Below are positions 10,604 through 21,847 of a stretch of DNA of 64,000 nt, piece after piece (the first letter of the stretch is position 1; every line of letters starts with the position of its first letter). The stretch lies in the NCBI GenBank assembly GCA_024516035.1, contig CM044965.1, forward strand, positions 2,090,146 through 2,154,145, written 5' to 3'. Source of the DNA: Bactericera cockerelli (taxonomy: Eukaryota; Arthropoda; Insecta; Hemiptera; Triozidae). The position numbers and the translations under genes are program-made. The notes beneath the pieces were generated by a model, which searched no databases, had not been told where the DNA came from, and saw only the letters and a list, made by a program, of their open reading frames with translations.

Positions 10604-10788
10604 GGGTTGGGTGGAAGAGATTGCCATAGACAATAGCCCCGCCCTTTAGTTAGGACATATATTATGTATATATTTTGTTTATTTTTTTTCCTGTTTATAT
10701 TTATACTGTCAATTTTGTATTTTAATTTTTACCATTATTTGTTTGTACATATGTTCTTTTAATAAAGAGTTTAATAATAATAATAATG
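10604..10788 (+). repeat. non-LTR hairpin-tail 3' end
   Basis: Starts GGGTTGGGTGGAAGAGATTG, forms a small hairpin (ATTGCC ATA GACAAT), continues CCCCGCCCTTTAGTTAGGAC, then T/A-rich DNA to an AATAAA-like signal and a (TAA)n tail. The hairpin plus microsatellite tail looks like the 3' end of a non-LTR element. Related ends: 27418, 37497, 40739, 61564, and reversed at 31800, 45237 and 61300. Confidence 0.75.
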
Positions 10789-11109
10789 CTCAGATGTCCA
10801 TAAAGTATAACGATGAGTCGGTATTCATAAATAGCTTTTTCTTTAAAGATGAGTGTTTCACAGCTTTTTTTTATCTCGCAGCTATATTTAATATTTGACG
10901 CTGGCAAAAAAGATGGAATCAACCATGAAAATGTTCACTATCACAAAACCACAGCCCCGGGTCTGTTCTAATGCATTGGAACAAATAGAAGTCACGCGTT
11001 CAACACACAAGATTTCTTTTGAAAAGTTCGTCTTGGTTTTTGTTTGCCGTTCATCTCAATACTTTTGTTCTTATTTTCTATTTTATCTGCTTCGTCTAGC
11101 AAGTCATCT

Positions 11110-11149
11110 TTCTCATCTCTCTCTCCTCTCTCTGTCTCTCTCTCTCTCT

Positions 11150-11207
<58 letters not shown>
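11110..11207. repeat. (CT)n microsatellite
   Basis: Nearly pure CT dinucleotide run with a few interruptions at the left. The Leu/Ser frames crossing it are artefacts of the repeat. Confidence 0.95.
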
Positions 11208-11210
<3 letters not shown>

Positions 11211-11485
11211 ATTTGTTCTTGTTTCTATTTTATTTTGATTTTGTTGTTGTTATTGCTGTTATCGTCAAAGTTGCTATTGTTTTGTGCTGTTGTTTTTATT
11301 ATTATTCTCATTGTGTTTTTCTACTCGTTATTGATTTGCTTCTCGCTCTTGGTATTTTGTCAAAATTGTCGATTTTGATGTTTGCATTGTTTGTCTTGTT
11401 ATCTCCTATTTTAATAGTTTGGTCATTGCCATTACATACATGTAATGTTTTTCAAAGTCGTGATGTAAAATATACGGTTATGATG

Positions 11486-13598
11486 CAGTGGCGGCTCGTC
11501 GGGTGAAGACACTGAAGACATTTTCACCTAATTTTGAACAGTGAAAACACTACTCATAATCCCTTGAACATGGCACAATTGATCCAACTCAAATAAAAAA
11601 AAAGAAAAAGAGTAAGCTTTGTGTAAAATAGATCAATGCTGCTTAACATTTCATGTTACTTTCCAAGGAGAACACCAAATGTGAAGACAATTCGAAATTG
11701 TCTTCAGTTGTCCTTGAATCAACCAATCAGAGTTGAGTATTTCCAAGTAGGTATCATGAAATATTAGGCAAGAACTATATCTATGTAATATGCTACTGAG
11801 GACAGTCTTCAGTTGTATTCAGTTTACATTATCTACACGACCTCATACGAAATGTCACGAAGCCATGTGCGATGTCATGTGTTTTTGATATTAACATTGT
11901 TGCCAGTAGCATTATGCCAGACCTAGGAAACCAGTCAATGATTTAGCCTCCCATATCTAGCACAATCTTGTAATATTAAAAAAAAAAATAATAATAACGT
12001 AGGCGTTAGGAAAGCAGGATTTTGTGTCAGGAATTTTGGATATTATTTCTCATTTTTTGGGTTCTAGTTTTGTACATAGTTCCTAAACGATAGCCGATAC
12101 CAATAAATTTTAACTATTTATGTATCTTGTCAACTATAGTCTTAAAAAGGACATCTCGATTGAAGTCAAATCTCGGAAATAATTATTTAATGTAGGTACC
12201 GAAATTGAGCCAAATAAGATAATCTGGTATCTAGTTGTTCCAAGAAGTTTTTAAATAGGGACAATGGTGGTCCTGTTTAAGATCCTGACTATGGAACCAC
12301 TTAAAAAAAAATCATGAAAGTAGACGTGTTGAAATGAAATTCTCAAGAGATAATTCTGTTCAGGCGGTGTAGTATTATTTTTTAAAATAAATAAATACGT
12401 CTTACATGATTTGAGGGATTTCTTTAAATTTAAAATATAGCTCTTGAAGTTTGTAGAAATCTAGCTATGAAATTAACTTGGCAACATTGTATCTCTTATC
12501 TTTAGAATGTAAACAAAACTTGTTGCGCACTTTTTAAATTTTATTAGATTATTTTCAAATCTTTTCAACGGTAATCAAGTGACTTTTAATTGGTGTAACT
12601 AGTTAATAAAGTTATTTCCCAGTATTTGATACAGGATAGAAACATTATTCCTACCTGATCTGACCTTTGCTTTTCATAATAAGTTGAATATGAAGTAGCT
12701 ATGTACTTCTTTCAGTGTCAGAAATAACATTATAAATATACAGGTTGCAGGTAGCTAAGCACACAGCTTCCAGTGAAGTACTTAAAATTATAAGGCAATA
12801 TCTGTGTTTTTCATAAATAGTCATTTAAACATCAATGGTAACACAAATTTAAGCTGATTTTATATTTGTAGTAAGTATGTTTTCTTAGATTTATTTTGTA
12901 ATCTGGTGGTGGATTTTCTTCCAGTTTTGGATTGTAATTTTTAGTCTTCAACTAACTTTCTTTCCTTCCCAGTTCTAACCCCTCTTTAAAATGTTGTACC
13001 TACCTATCTACTGAGGTATAATCCTAATATTTTTATTTTAATTCCTTTTTACCAACTTTTAGTTAATATTTTTTATTAAGATGAATAAATATTTTTTATT
13101 AAGATGAATATTTCAAAGAAACAATGAGATTCCCACAAAATCATGGGGTTCAAACATTAAAAGTAACCCCATTCAGATTAAGAAATAATGAGGATAAGAA
13201 AGATATTATGATTACTGGATGTCCAATTTCTCCAATTACTATAACCACCACTAAAAAAGTAAAGCAAATGCCTGCCCCACAGCCATACAGTTCAAGCCTG
13301 AATGGCTTATGAAAAATGAATGGCTGTGTACCAGCTCAAGTGTTGACAAATTGTTCTGCTGGCCTTGTTTATTTATTAAGTACCAAGTGTTCTCCAAAAA
13401 AAGTATCTATAAAAACTTATATGATGCAAAACTGGTATGAGAGAAAATCATGCTCTGCAGGGAAACAGCCATAACTTACAATGGGCTGTGTTTATGAGAC
13501 CATAAGAACTAAGATCTGATAAATTAATAATTTTATTTTTTCAATACTTCTGGGTATAATTTGTCTTCACCTAGTCTTGAAGTCAGGAGCCGCCACTG
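11486..13598 (+). mobile_element. hAT-superfamily transposon, 2.1 kb, defective
   Basis: Bounded by a perfect 8-bp target duplication TTATGATG (11478-11485 and 13599-13606). Ends are inverted repeats: CAGTGGCGGCTCGTCGGGTG on the left and the complement of CAGGAGCCGCCACTG on the right, with shared GAAGACA-type subterminal motifs. The 8-bp duplication and CAGTGG ends are hAT hallmarks. Most of the interior is AT-rich and noncoding. The only coding trace is a zinc-finger fragment near the right end, so the copy is nonautonomous. Confidence 0.9.
13124..13440 (+). pseudogene. hAT transposase N-terminal zinc-finger (TTF-type) remnant
   Basis: From 13291 the frame reads FKPEWLMKNEWLCTSSS, then VDKLFCWPCLFIK, to a stop near 13440. 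The W-x(n)-W and LFCWPCLF pattern is typical of the TTF-type zinc finger at the N-terminus of ZMYM/ZBED-like hAT transposases. The 62-codon frame at 13124-13312 is probably the upstream part, one frame away, so a frameshift separates them. The catalytic RNase-H-like domain and C-terminal dimerisation region are absent. Broken and part of the hAT element. Confidence 0.75.
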
Positions 13599-13734
13599 TT
13601 ATGATGCATACATGGAATTTGAAAAATTGGTTCTGGGTTCATATTATTTACATGGTAGATAATTATGAAATGCATAGTGCTCAATTGCACATGCAGTGTA
13701 AGTAAATTATTTGTATTTATGTAATAATAATAAT

Positions 13735-14019
13735 AATAATGTGTTTATTTGTGCTATTATATCATACTTTTTAGTGGGTAGCGCAGCGTTATAGGACTTT
13801 TTCCATATCTTTTAATATCCTAATATCTTATTTTTGCCTATAATTCCGTCACTGGTCGCTGCTCTCATTAAAGCAGCTACTCATTTTTCCTCACGAGGTA
13901 TGAGTGGACCCTGAACACCCAAGAACAGAGCAGAAAAAATCCTGCCCCACTGGGGATCGAACCCAGGTCACCGTGCTTGCAATGCCTAGAGCGCTAACTG
14001 ACTCTGCCACGGTGACTTC
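13735..14019 (-). repeat. SINE family C, near full-length
   Basis: Reverse copy with head GTCACCGTGGCAGAGTCAGT, the B-box-like CCTGGGTTCGATCCCC, and body TCTGCTCTGTTCTTGGGTG and CTCGTGAGGAAAAATGAG. It ends in the (TTA)n-flanked tail. Confidence 0.8.
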
Positions 14020-14089
14020 TGTTTTTATGTAATATCAAACCTTGATCCGTGATTTATAATCTCTATAATATATCACAAATATATCACAT

Positions 14090-14262
14090 ACCCCGAAGTA
14101 ATGAGAAATCGGTTCCGGGGCAAAAATCAAAACTAGAGAATTCCTGGGGGGTTTTTTAGAGGGTAGAAAACCCTTTCACAGGCTCCTAAATTGCCAAACT
14201 ACGCCTGTGTTTGAAAAAGCAAATTTTTCCCTCCATAAAAAAAAAAAAAAAAAAAAAAATAT
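14090..14262. repeat. family E-like fragment plus poly-A
   Basis: CCCGAAGTAATGAGAAATCG and GGTTCCGGGGCA resemble the 3' part of family E (17331). A run of about 22 A at 14238-14260 may be an older retroposon tail. Confidence 0.5.
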
Positions 14263-14577
14263 ATCACATAGAATTAAAATGTAATGATTCCAACCGTTGC
14301 ACTAGTAACATAGACTTCTGACGTCTTGTATTTTGTTCAAGGCATGAGAATCTTCGAGTCAATGTCTTTATCATTTCAAGTAAAGGTACCTACATGAATC
14401 TTATCAATCATTCATGTTTCAATCTAGGTTAGGTATTTATTGCAGTGCAATGACTTAATCACTCCTTATAAAAGTGAAATCTGTTTGAATGAGGGACTAG
14501 TTGAATTGCTAATGTCTTTTTTTATTAATAAAAATGAACATAACATTGTCAAAATAAAATGTTCTACCTTTTTTTTG

Positions 14578-15031
14578 TATAATCAGTATAAACAGAAAAG
14601 TGAGAAGTTGTACTAGATGTACATGAATATCAGAACATACCTGCACACCTGTTTCAACCTTATTTGCTCTCATCAGCAGGTAATAGTTCTGAATATCCAT
14701 GCCATGAACTATCCTCTCTATTTTAATCAGTACTAGCCGTTTGCCCGTGCTTTGCAACGGGACTAAATTTCAAATTTACTAAGGCATGGCCGTACTGCTG
14801 GACAGCAATGCCTTTTTGAACTTTTTATAATTTTTTTGGACAAAGCGATAATGGTTTTGGGGGGGTCAATTCTGAGACATTTTTCGCTATCTCTTACCGT
14901 TTTGGCTAAACAACTCCGGACAAACAAACAAACAAACATAGGTAGGTAGGTAGGTAGGTAGGTAGGTAGTCCTTTTTTCTGTTTTATATATAGAGATAAA
15001 CGGAAAAGTGAGAATTAGGTACTTTAACATC
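14578..15031. repeat. repeat family N, split by a Helitron
   Basis: AATCAGTATAAACAGAAAAG at 14582 and again as AATCAGTA (14725-14732) joined to TAAACGGAAAAGTGAG (14997). The second junction is the empty-site sequence interrupted by the Helitron at 14733-14996. TATCAGAACATACCTG and CTCATCAGCAGGTAA are shared with the copy at 41605. Confidence 0.75.
14733..14996 (-). mobile_element. nonautonomous Helitron (264 bp)
   Basis: On the minus strand it begins TCTCTATATATAAAAC and ends with a hairpin (CCCGTTGC AAA GCACGGG) followed by CTAG. It sits between A and T with no target duplication, as Helitrons do. Uninterrupted target sequence is present at 14582 and 41713 (AATCAGTATAAACAGAAAA), which fixes both edges to the base. 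A (GGTA)n microsatellite lies inside. Confidence 0.9.
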
Positions 15032-15260
15032 AGTGGTCACAGAGACCAGAAGCGTCTACAGTAGCTCCTGTTTCATGGCTGTGAAATAAAAACGGCTGTG
15101 AAACACTCATTAAAAAAAATGCATGAATTTTCCCTCATTAATCTGAGTTTGTGACCACATAATAATAATAATAATAATAGACTCTGAGGGTTAGGTGTTA
15201 GAAAATGCTTTGAACATTAACCTCGCCTGGTGGTTACCTTCCACGAGTGTTATTATTATT
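15032..15260 (+). repeat. SINE D tail joined to SINE B 3' part
   Basis: 15032-15120 matches the 3' end of family D (CGTCTACAGTAGCTCCTGTT, GTGAAACACTCAT). From 15121 it reads as the family B body (GCATGAATTTTCCCTCATTA, TTAACCTCGCCTGGTGGTTA) and ends (TTA)n. A composite of two truncated copies. Confidence 0.7.
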
Positions 15261-15554
15261 ATAAATCAATAAATGAGATTTTGTTTAAACTTATAGCAAA
15301 AAGTATAGATAAAATACGAGTATATGTATAACTATAATAACTGTACCAATTGAGGTTAAGATTAAATGACCTTGCAGCTGCCATACTGTTTGTTTCTGTA
15401 GATATATCATTGATAGTGCATGCATGTCTTTCATTATCTTAATTTTATTTTTTTAATTAATTACAATATAAATCGTGCTGCAGAGATGCATCGTTTTGTA
15501 ATGTGCACAACATCAAGTGGTACTTCAGAGAGAGATAGATTTGTATGTATTATT

Positions 15555-15900
15555 ACTTCCGAGTGTTCGTTTTTTAATATATTTATTTGCTCCGATTTCA
15601 ATTTTTTTCATTTTTCTGGGCATTTCATAACCTCCTGAGCAACTTTGGTTTCGTGTCTGTCTGTCGGTCTGTTTAATACATTCCTTGTAACGCTCAAATC
15701 TCAGAAACTACCATATAAAACAGTGGTTCTACCATATAAAACAAATTTGAAGACAATCAATCGGTTGAGAAATTTTGTAAAAAACAAATGATTCAGTAAA
15801 AAAAATCTGATTCTAGCGATAGTACAAGTTGAAAATTTTGAGTACCATTCACAAGGAAGTATTGTGTCCACAATTGGCACTTTATTTTTTACTGAATTTA
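15555..15900 (+). repeat. repeat family J, internally deleted
   Basis: Shares TTTGCTCCGATTTCAATTTT, CATTTCATAACCTCCTGAGC, GTGTCTGTCTGTCGGTCTG and the end AAGGAAGTATTGTGTCCA with the 690-bp copies, but lacks the middle. Confidence 0.7.
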
Positions 15901-16261
15901 TAATTATGTGAGATACCTACGTTTTATCAGCATCAGTATGTCATTCAGTTCAAACAGTGAAGTAAGGAGTAGTACCAGATGTATAATTTTATTTTATAAT
16001 TATAATTCATTTTTATTTTTTTAATTTTTATTTATATATTTACTTCTCCCAGGGACCGTCCTTTCTCAAGGGAACCGTATACTCATAATATGTAAATAAA
16101 AATGTATAAAGATGTACCTGCCTATAAAATAAAAAGTACGTGTATTGATTTCTCAAAACCATCACAACAGAATATTTTGTATAATATGTAATTTAATTGA
16201 AAATAAGAGAAGTGAGATAGTGAATGTATGTGGTACATGCATATTTTATTTTATTTTTAAA
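15901..16261. other. no gene seen
   Basis: AT-rich spacer without a recognisable gene or a repeat shared with the rest of the window. Confidence 0.5.
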
Positions 16262-16548
16262 GATGAGTGTTTCTCAGCCTTTTTTATTTCGTAGCCATGA
16301 AACAGGAGCTACTGTAGACTCTTGTGGTCTGTGTTGTAGCCTGCCCATCCCGTAGTATGCCTCTGATGGGCGAGAAATGACACAATACTTCCCATTTAGG
16401 TGCTGGGTCAACACGAGCGCACCGGAAGGTATCCCTTACAAACAACTGTAACCAATTTAAGAGTACAAATTTTTGTCGGTGTGGGGGTTCGAACCTGGGA
16501 CCTTCCGCATGGCAAGCGAGTGCTTAACCACTGAGCTATTCGTGCGCT
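16262..16548 (-). repeat. SINE family D (tRNA-Gly-like head)
   Basis: Reverse copy. The head reads TAGCTCAGTGGTTAAGCACT, CGCTTGCCATGCGGAAGGTC and the B-box-like GGTTCGAACCC. The body carries GGGATACCTTCCGGTGCGCT and GTCTACAGTAGCTCCTGTTT, with an A-rich tail. Confidence 0.82.
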
Positions 16549-16649
16549 TATGATTTACTTAGTACTTATACTCACCATGGGCCGTATTCACAAAAACAAG
16601 GAAAAGCTTTACCTTGCGAAATTCGAAGGAATTGCTTCAGTCGGTATTC

Positions 16650-16865
16650 ATAATTTTTTAGAGCAATTATTTAGAGCAATTACTTTAGAGCAATTATTTA
16701 GATCAATTACTTTTGATCAATTACTTTAGAGCAATTACTTTAGAGCAATTAATTTAGAGCAATTACTTTGATTAATTACTTTAAAGGAATTACTTTCGAT
16801 CAATTACTTTAGAAAAATTACTTTAGATCAATTACTTTAGAGCAATCACTTCAGAGCAATTACTG
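16650..16865. repeat. 12-14 bp tandem repeat TTTAGAGCAATTAC
   Basis: About 16 imperfect copies of a unit such as TTACTTTAGAGCAA, some with GATCAA in place of GAGCAA. Short-period minisatellite in AT-rich DNA. Confidence 0.85.
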
Positions 16866-16994
16866 TTCTGGAAAGCAAAAGCTTTTCCTTCTTAGGGTGT
16901 AAATGATAATTGGATATTAACGGATACATAGAGAAATTATACCTACTTGTGAGCAAAAGCAAATAATGTTTGCGAGTAAAAGGAAATGGTTAAG

Positions 16995-17190
16995 AATGCG
17001 AAACCGGTTCTCGTAGGATCACCGAAGTTAAGCAACGTCCAGCGAGGTGAAGACTTCGTGATGCTGGCATTCCGGCCCAACCCTGGCTGGCTAAGGTCAA
17101 TGTGGGTAGCAGGTTTGCCTGCGTAAACCCCCGTCGTGTATGACCATGCAGTTGAAAAACGACGTTAAAAAAAAAAAAAAAAAAAAAAAA
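16995..17190 (+). repeat. 5S-rRNA-derived SINE (family G)
   Basis: Reads ACCGGTTCTCGTAGGATCAC, CGAAGTTAAGCAACGTCCAG, then the family body and a 24-base poly-A. The match to the 5S A-box region is close; the C-box region (GGATGGGTGACC) is deleted. The start is truncated relative to 32705. Confidence 0.88.
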
Positions 17191-17330
17191 AGAATCTCCT
17201 TTTCGCATTCTTTTTTTCTACTTTTTTTAAACCTTTGGCTCTTACTTCGGGCTTTTGCTCCTGACTCAGGAGCAAAAAAAATATAGCAATTGGCAATTGC
17301 TATTTTTTTTGTTAATGTCGACCTCCATCA

Positions 17331-17505
17331 CTTCCGTGGCTCAGTGGTTAAGAGCATTAGTTACTGACCTGGAGGTTGTGGGTTCGAATCCCGGCCGGAA
17401 CGAAAAGTTCTGACCGAATTTTTCCGTTTCCGGAATGGCATGGATGTAAAGGTAAAGTGCCCTGAAGTAATGCGAAAGCGGTTCCCGGGCACAGTTACCT
17501 TTTTT
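17331..17505 (+). repeat. SINE family E copy
   Basis: tRNA-like head with GTGGCTCAGTGGTTAAGAGC and the B-box-like GTGGGTTCGAATCCCGG. The body contains TTTTTCCGTTTCCGGAATGG and GAAGTAATGCGAAAGCGG. Confidence 0.8.
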
Positions 17506-17719
17506 TTAAATATATGAATACGGTCCTAAATTTGTTATCTAAGATAAATATCATGACTGCTAAATGAGAATCGCATGGGATATTGCGCTCACGAAGTTTG
17601 CGATACAGTGACGGGATATGATTCTATTGTATGCATTGATGTGTTTGAGAATCCTCTGATTCACAATATCAACAAGAAGTGTTTTCGTTTTAATATTACT
17701 GTCTCGTTTTTGTATAGGG

Positions 17720-17787
17720 CAGGGTTGTCCAATGTCCAACCCGTGGCCCGCGTCCAACCTTCGGAGTACGAAGTTTGGACAACCCTG
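17720..17787. mobile_element. miniature hAT-like remnant (68 bp)
   Basis: Only 68 bp between inverted ends CAGGGTTGTCCAA and TTTGGACAACCCTG. The flanks GTATAGGG and GTATAAGA could be an imperfect 8-bp target duplication (6 of 8). Consistent with an extreme internal deletion of a hAT element, but too short to be sure. Confidence 0.5.
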
Positions 17788-17912
17788 GTATAAGACGTTC
17801 TTCACCACTCGACCGAGGTGTTTGATCATCATCATCTTCTTCCAACACTAGCGGATTACCCTGATGGCGAATTATTGGTCTCTATCTTGCTACCATTTTT
17901 TTTTTTAAGAAA

Positions 17913-18095
17913 AAGAAAAAAATAGGTAATTGTGCCCCGGAATCGCTTTCGCATTACTTAAGTGCTCTGTTCTTTTACATCCATTCCATTCCGGAAACGG
18001 AAAACTCAGTTAGAATTTTCGCTCCGGCCGGGATTCGAACCCGCAATCTCCAGGTCAGCAACAAATGCTTTTAACCAATGAGCCACGGACGTCTC
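17913..18095 (-). repeat. SINE family E, inverted relative to 17331
   Basis: Reverse copy: GTGGCTCATTGGTTAAAAGC, the B-box-like GCGGGTTCGAATCCCGGC, then CCGTTTCCGGAATGGAATGG and GTAATGCGAAAGCGATTCC. With 17331-17505 it forms an inverted pair about 600 bp apart. Confidence 0.8.
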
Positions 18096-18164
18096 TATCT
18101 TGCTAACATCTAGCTACGATGACGTCACAGAACAAAGATGAATACAGTACCTCGAATCTTGCAC

Positions 18165-18960
18165 AGATTTCCACACCGGATTTTCCCGCTAGAGCTCGCG
18201 GATACTACCACTCCCATGTTGTACCAGTGACGCCATTGTGTACACGATGCGCCCGTTAGTGATAAACTGTTCCATATACTAGTGGATATTAGGGTAGAGC
18301 TGCCATATTCGGGACGCTAGGACAAGTGCAGCACACACAGATTTCCTCACGGATACTACCACTCCCATGTTGTACCAGTGACGCCATTGTGTACACGATG
18401 CGCCCGTTATTGATAAGCTGTTCCATATACTAGAGGATATTAGGGTAGAGCTGCCATATTCGGGACACTAGTACAAGTGGGACACACACAGATTTCCTCA
18501 CGGATACTACCCCTCCCATGTTGTACCAGTGACGCCATTGTGTACACGATGCGCCCGTTAGTGATAAACTGTTCCATATACTAGTGGATATTAGGGTAGA
18601 ACTGTCATATTCGGGACGCTAGGACAAGTGAAATACACACAGATTTCCACACCGAATTTTCCCGCTAGAGCTCGCGGATACTACCACTCCCATATTCTAC
18701 TAGTGACGCCATTGTGTACACGATGCGCCGGTTAGTGATAAACTGTTCCATATACTGGTGGATATTAGGGTAGAGCTGCCATATTCGGGACGCTAGGACA
18801 AGTGAGACACACACAGATTTCCATACCGGATTTTCCCACTTGAGCTCGCGGATACTACCACTCTCTTGTTTCACTAGTGACGCCATTGTGTAAAGTTAGT
18901 GATGCGCCAGTTAGTGATAAATTGTTCCACTGGTGTGTTTTCAGGGTGAAGCAGCCAAAA
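18165..18960. repeat. satellite-like array, 5 units of ~150-172 bp
   Basis: Five direct units share GTGACGCCATTGTGTACACG, GTTAGTGATAAACTGTTCCA and GATATTAGGGTAGAGCTGCC. Units differ by presence or absence of a segment containing GATTTTCCCGCTAGAGCTCG, which explains the two unit lengths. The last unit is the most diverged. Confidence 0.88.
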
Positions 18961-19019
18961 TTGAGCCGCTCCTCACGATTAAAGATACCATTAACTAGTG
19001 ACTCGAAGGGTTAATTTTT

Positions 19020-19390
19020 TAATATGGTACCTTTACCCTACTTTACCCTACTATGGCACCCTACCCTATTTTACCCTCTTATGGTAGCTTATCCTACTTT
19101 GTTAACTTTAATCTACCTTAACCCTTCTATGGTACATTTACCCTACTGTGGTACCTTTACATGACTATATTATGCACTTGACTATTGTATGCACAGACTT
19201 GATTCAACTAAGTAGGTATTTGTGAATCAAATATACCATCGTATTTTTTTTATTAGTAAATTAATACGTCCTATAATAATGCATCCTAGTTCTACCAACG
19301 TCCCCACATACGGTAAGTCTACCCTATACTTGACTATTGTATGCACAGACTTGATTCAACTAAGTAGGTGTTTGTGAATATTGTCAAACA
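19020..19390. repeat. short direct repeats
   Basis: 19020-19165 is an irregular array of GGTACC/TTTACCCTAC-like words. A ~54-bp direct repeat (ACTTGACTATTGTATGCACA, GATTCAACTAAGTAGGT) occurs at 19177-19231 and 19325-19379. No coding potential seen. Confidence 0.7.
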
Positions 19391-19920
19391 ATTCATCGTG
19401 AAGTGATATGCAAATATTACACTATTATCTAGCTATAATACATTCTCCACTGTGGAGCAATACATATACCTACTTTGTTATGTATTTATGCTAGGGGAAC
19501 ATACTCAATAAGTATGCTTTGGTAAATAATTATTTATTTTATGATAATAATATTCGTAGTCGTGAAACACTCAGAACTCAGGTATACGTGTATATGTTTT
19601 TTTCCCCAAATTTACTTCCCAATTCGCAAATACTATAGGGTTTTTTTTTATTATTATATTTTAGCATTTAAATATACATTCTTGTATGACTGTATGCTAT
19701 AGGTACATGATATAAATGAACATTTAAATTTTATAAAAAATACATTAATAAGTACATAATAAGTTATACAGCATTTATACATATTTATGCTAGGCACGCA
19801 TTCAGATACTATATTTTTTGTTTTTGGTTTTTTTCCCAAATTTACTTCATAATTTGCAAATAATTGATATACACAATAACAAGGGGTTGTTTTTGAAATA
19901 AGAAAAAGTCCTTGCAATGA
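19391..19920. other. no gene seen
   Basis: AT-rich with no recognisable gene. The 191-codon minus frame at 19654-20229 is driven by the adjacent GA tract. Confidence 0.6.
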
Positions 19921-19924
19921 AGAG

Positions 19925-19942
19925 GTAGAGAGAGAGAGAAAA

Positions 19943-19980
<38 letters not shown>

Positions 19981-20140
19981 AGAGAGGGAGGGAGAGAAAG
20001 ATAAAGAGAGGGAGAGAGAGGGAGATAAAGAGAGAGAGAAAGAGATATAGAGAGAGAAAGATAAAGAAAAAGAAAGAGAAAAAGAAAATAAGAAAGAGGA
20101 AAAGGAAAAGGAAGAGAAAGAGAAAAAGAAAGAGAAAGCC
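19925..20140. repeat. (GA)-rich tract
   Basis: Purine-only stretch on the plus strand made of GAGAGA and GAAAGA words. Confidence 0.92.
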
Positions 20141-20664
20141 ACTTTAAAAAGTGCGTTGTGTGACTGTTGAAAGGGAGATTTGGAGATTATGAGGGTGAAG
20201 ATTGCTTTCTGGAACCAGGGCCAGACCATATTCCAGAAAGAATTCCAAGCGAACTCTCAAAATCCCCAAATCTCTCTTTCAACAGTCTGGTTTGGAGTGC
20301 TTTTTGGAACCAGGCCTAGAACTTATACGAATGCCCGCGGTTTGAAAACAAACTACTGCATCGAACACTCCCCATGACATATTGGTTAATGTCTACAAGT
20401 TTAATTACCACTACGTTGTTTAGCATAATACCTACTATGGTCATGTGTTTACTCTTTAGCATAAATATGGGTCTTAAAATAATAATATACAGTAGTTTAA
20501 GTACGTGTTTAGAGGGGTAACCAATTATCGATGGTTCTAAATAGTTTTAGAACCAATAGATCCATCGATATAGATGAATTTTCACAAAATTTAAGAAATA
20601 TTTAAAAAAAAAAAATCAGTTTTAAGTTGTTAATTTTACCACACTACATGTCATACACCATACA

Positions 20665-20760
20665 TAAGACACGGAAGGAGCCCAGAACAATGGTTCTGGC
20701 CGTCAAAAGGGTCCACCCATATCAATCCTTCCACCACCATAACATCACACATGGAAAATA
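20665..20760 (+). repeat. repeat family K fragment
   Basis: GACACGGAAGGAGCCCAGAA, TGGTTCTGGCC and CCACCACCATAACATCACAC, shared with 23400-23510 (reverse) and 44650-44762. Confidence 0.6.
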
Positions 20761-20915
20761 AAGTAATTCTCGATGGTCCATAGAACAGTAGAATATACAG
20801 TAGGTGAAATAGGTGTTTAATTGTTAAGCATTTATCGATGGTTCATAGAATCAGTAGAAAATGTCGTGGAATTTGTCACAAAGTGGACCGCCTATCATAT
20901 ACATAGAGAATTAGA

Positions 20916-21118
20916 GAAGTCACCGTGGCAGAGTGACTTAGTGCACTAGGCATTGCACGCACGGGGACCTGGGTTCGAATCCCAGCTGAGTAGAAAATTC
21001 TCTACTCAGCTGTTTGTCTCTACTTTGGTTTTTTGGGGCCCCTTTTTGCCTTCACTTTTCCAATTCTATTACTCTTAGTAATGATGCGCTACCCATAGAA
21101 ATAGGCCTTGTGCTTCAA
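20916..21118 (+). repeat. SINE family C subtype
   Basis: Head GTCACCGTGGCAGAGTGACT and the B-box-like CTGGGTTCGAATCCC as in other C copies. The body after 21000 is diverged (CTACTCAGCTGTTTGTCTCT) and ends with the ATGCGCTACCCATAGAAATA terminus. Confidence 0.7.
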
Positions 21119-21174
21119 AGGATTTTTTTAACCTTACCTATTTATTTTTACATACATTTCTGTTACAACTTTTT

Positions 21175-21265
21175 CTCTCTTTTTCCCTTACTTTTTTCTT
21201 TCCCCCTCTCTCTCTTTATCTCTCTATCTCTTTCTCTCTCTCTTTCTCTCTCTCTTTCTTTCACA
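21175..21265. repeat. (CT)-rich tract
   Basis: CTCTCTCTTTCTCTC-type repeat on the plus strand. Confidence 0.85.
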
Positions 21266-21847
21266 CTAACTGGTTCATATTTAGTGGATGTGACAAATGT
21301 ACCAATTTTTTCTCGTCTTCCATTATCTCTTACCAAATTTTGTTTTATTCTATCTTTCTCTCATATTTTTTTATTTCACTATTCTCACTTTCTCTCTCTT
21401 TCTCTCTTTGTAATAATAATATCACCTTATCTAATCCTTCCCCATATTTCCCTACTCCTCCTAGACCTCCACACCTGCATCTGATGTGCCCACTGCATAG
21501 TTTTGCTTCTCCACTATTCGTGAAAGAAAAATGCGTTTCGGTACTTTAAAAGATAAACAATGGAAAAATGAAACCGTAAACTTTAAAAGAAATGGAAGCA
21601 ATAATTTTATAAATCCATTTTGGTTAACCCAACTGGAAGATTGGAAGAAGATTTTTCCTCTTCCAAAAGAAAAATGACTTTCTTTCCGTTCGTCCATTTT
21701 ATTCCATTTGAATCCACTTTGGTTGGAAAGAAAAATACGGCTATATATTGTTTCCATTTTTTTATTTTATAATAATTATTTCTACTGTACATTATACATA
21801 TGTATATGTATGTCCTTATATCAATAATAATAATATTTAATAATAAT
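21266..21847. other. no gene seen
   Basis: T-rich then A-rich sequence. The 98-codon minus frame at 21461-21757 has no recognisable domain and I do not call it. Confidence 0.5.
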
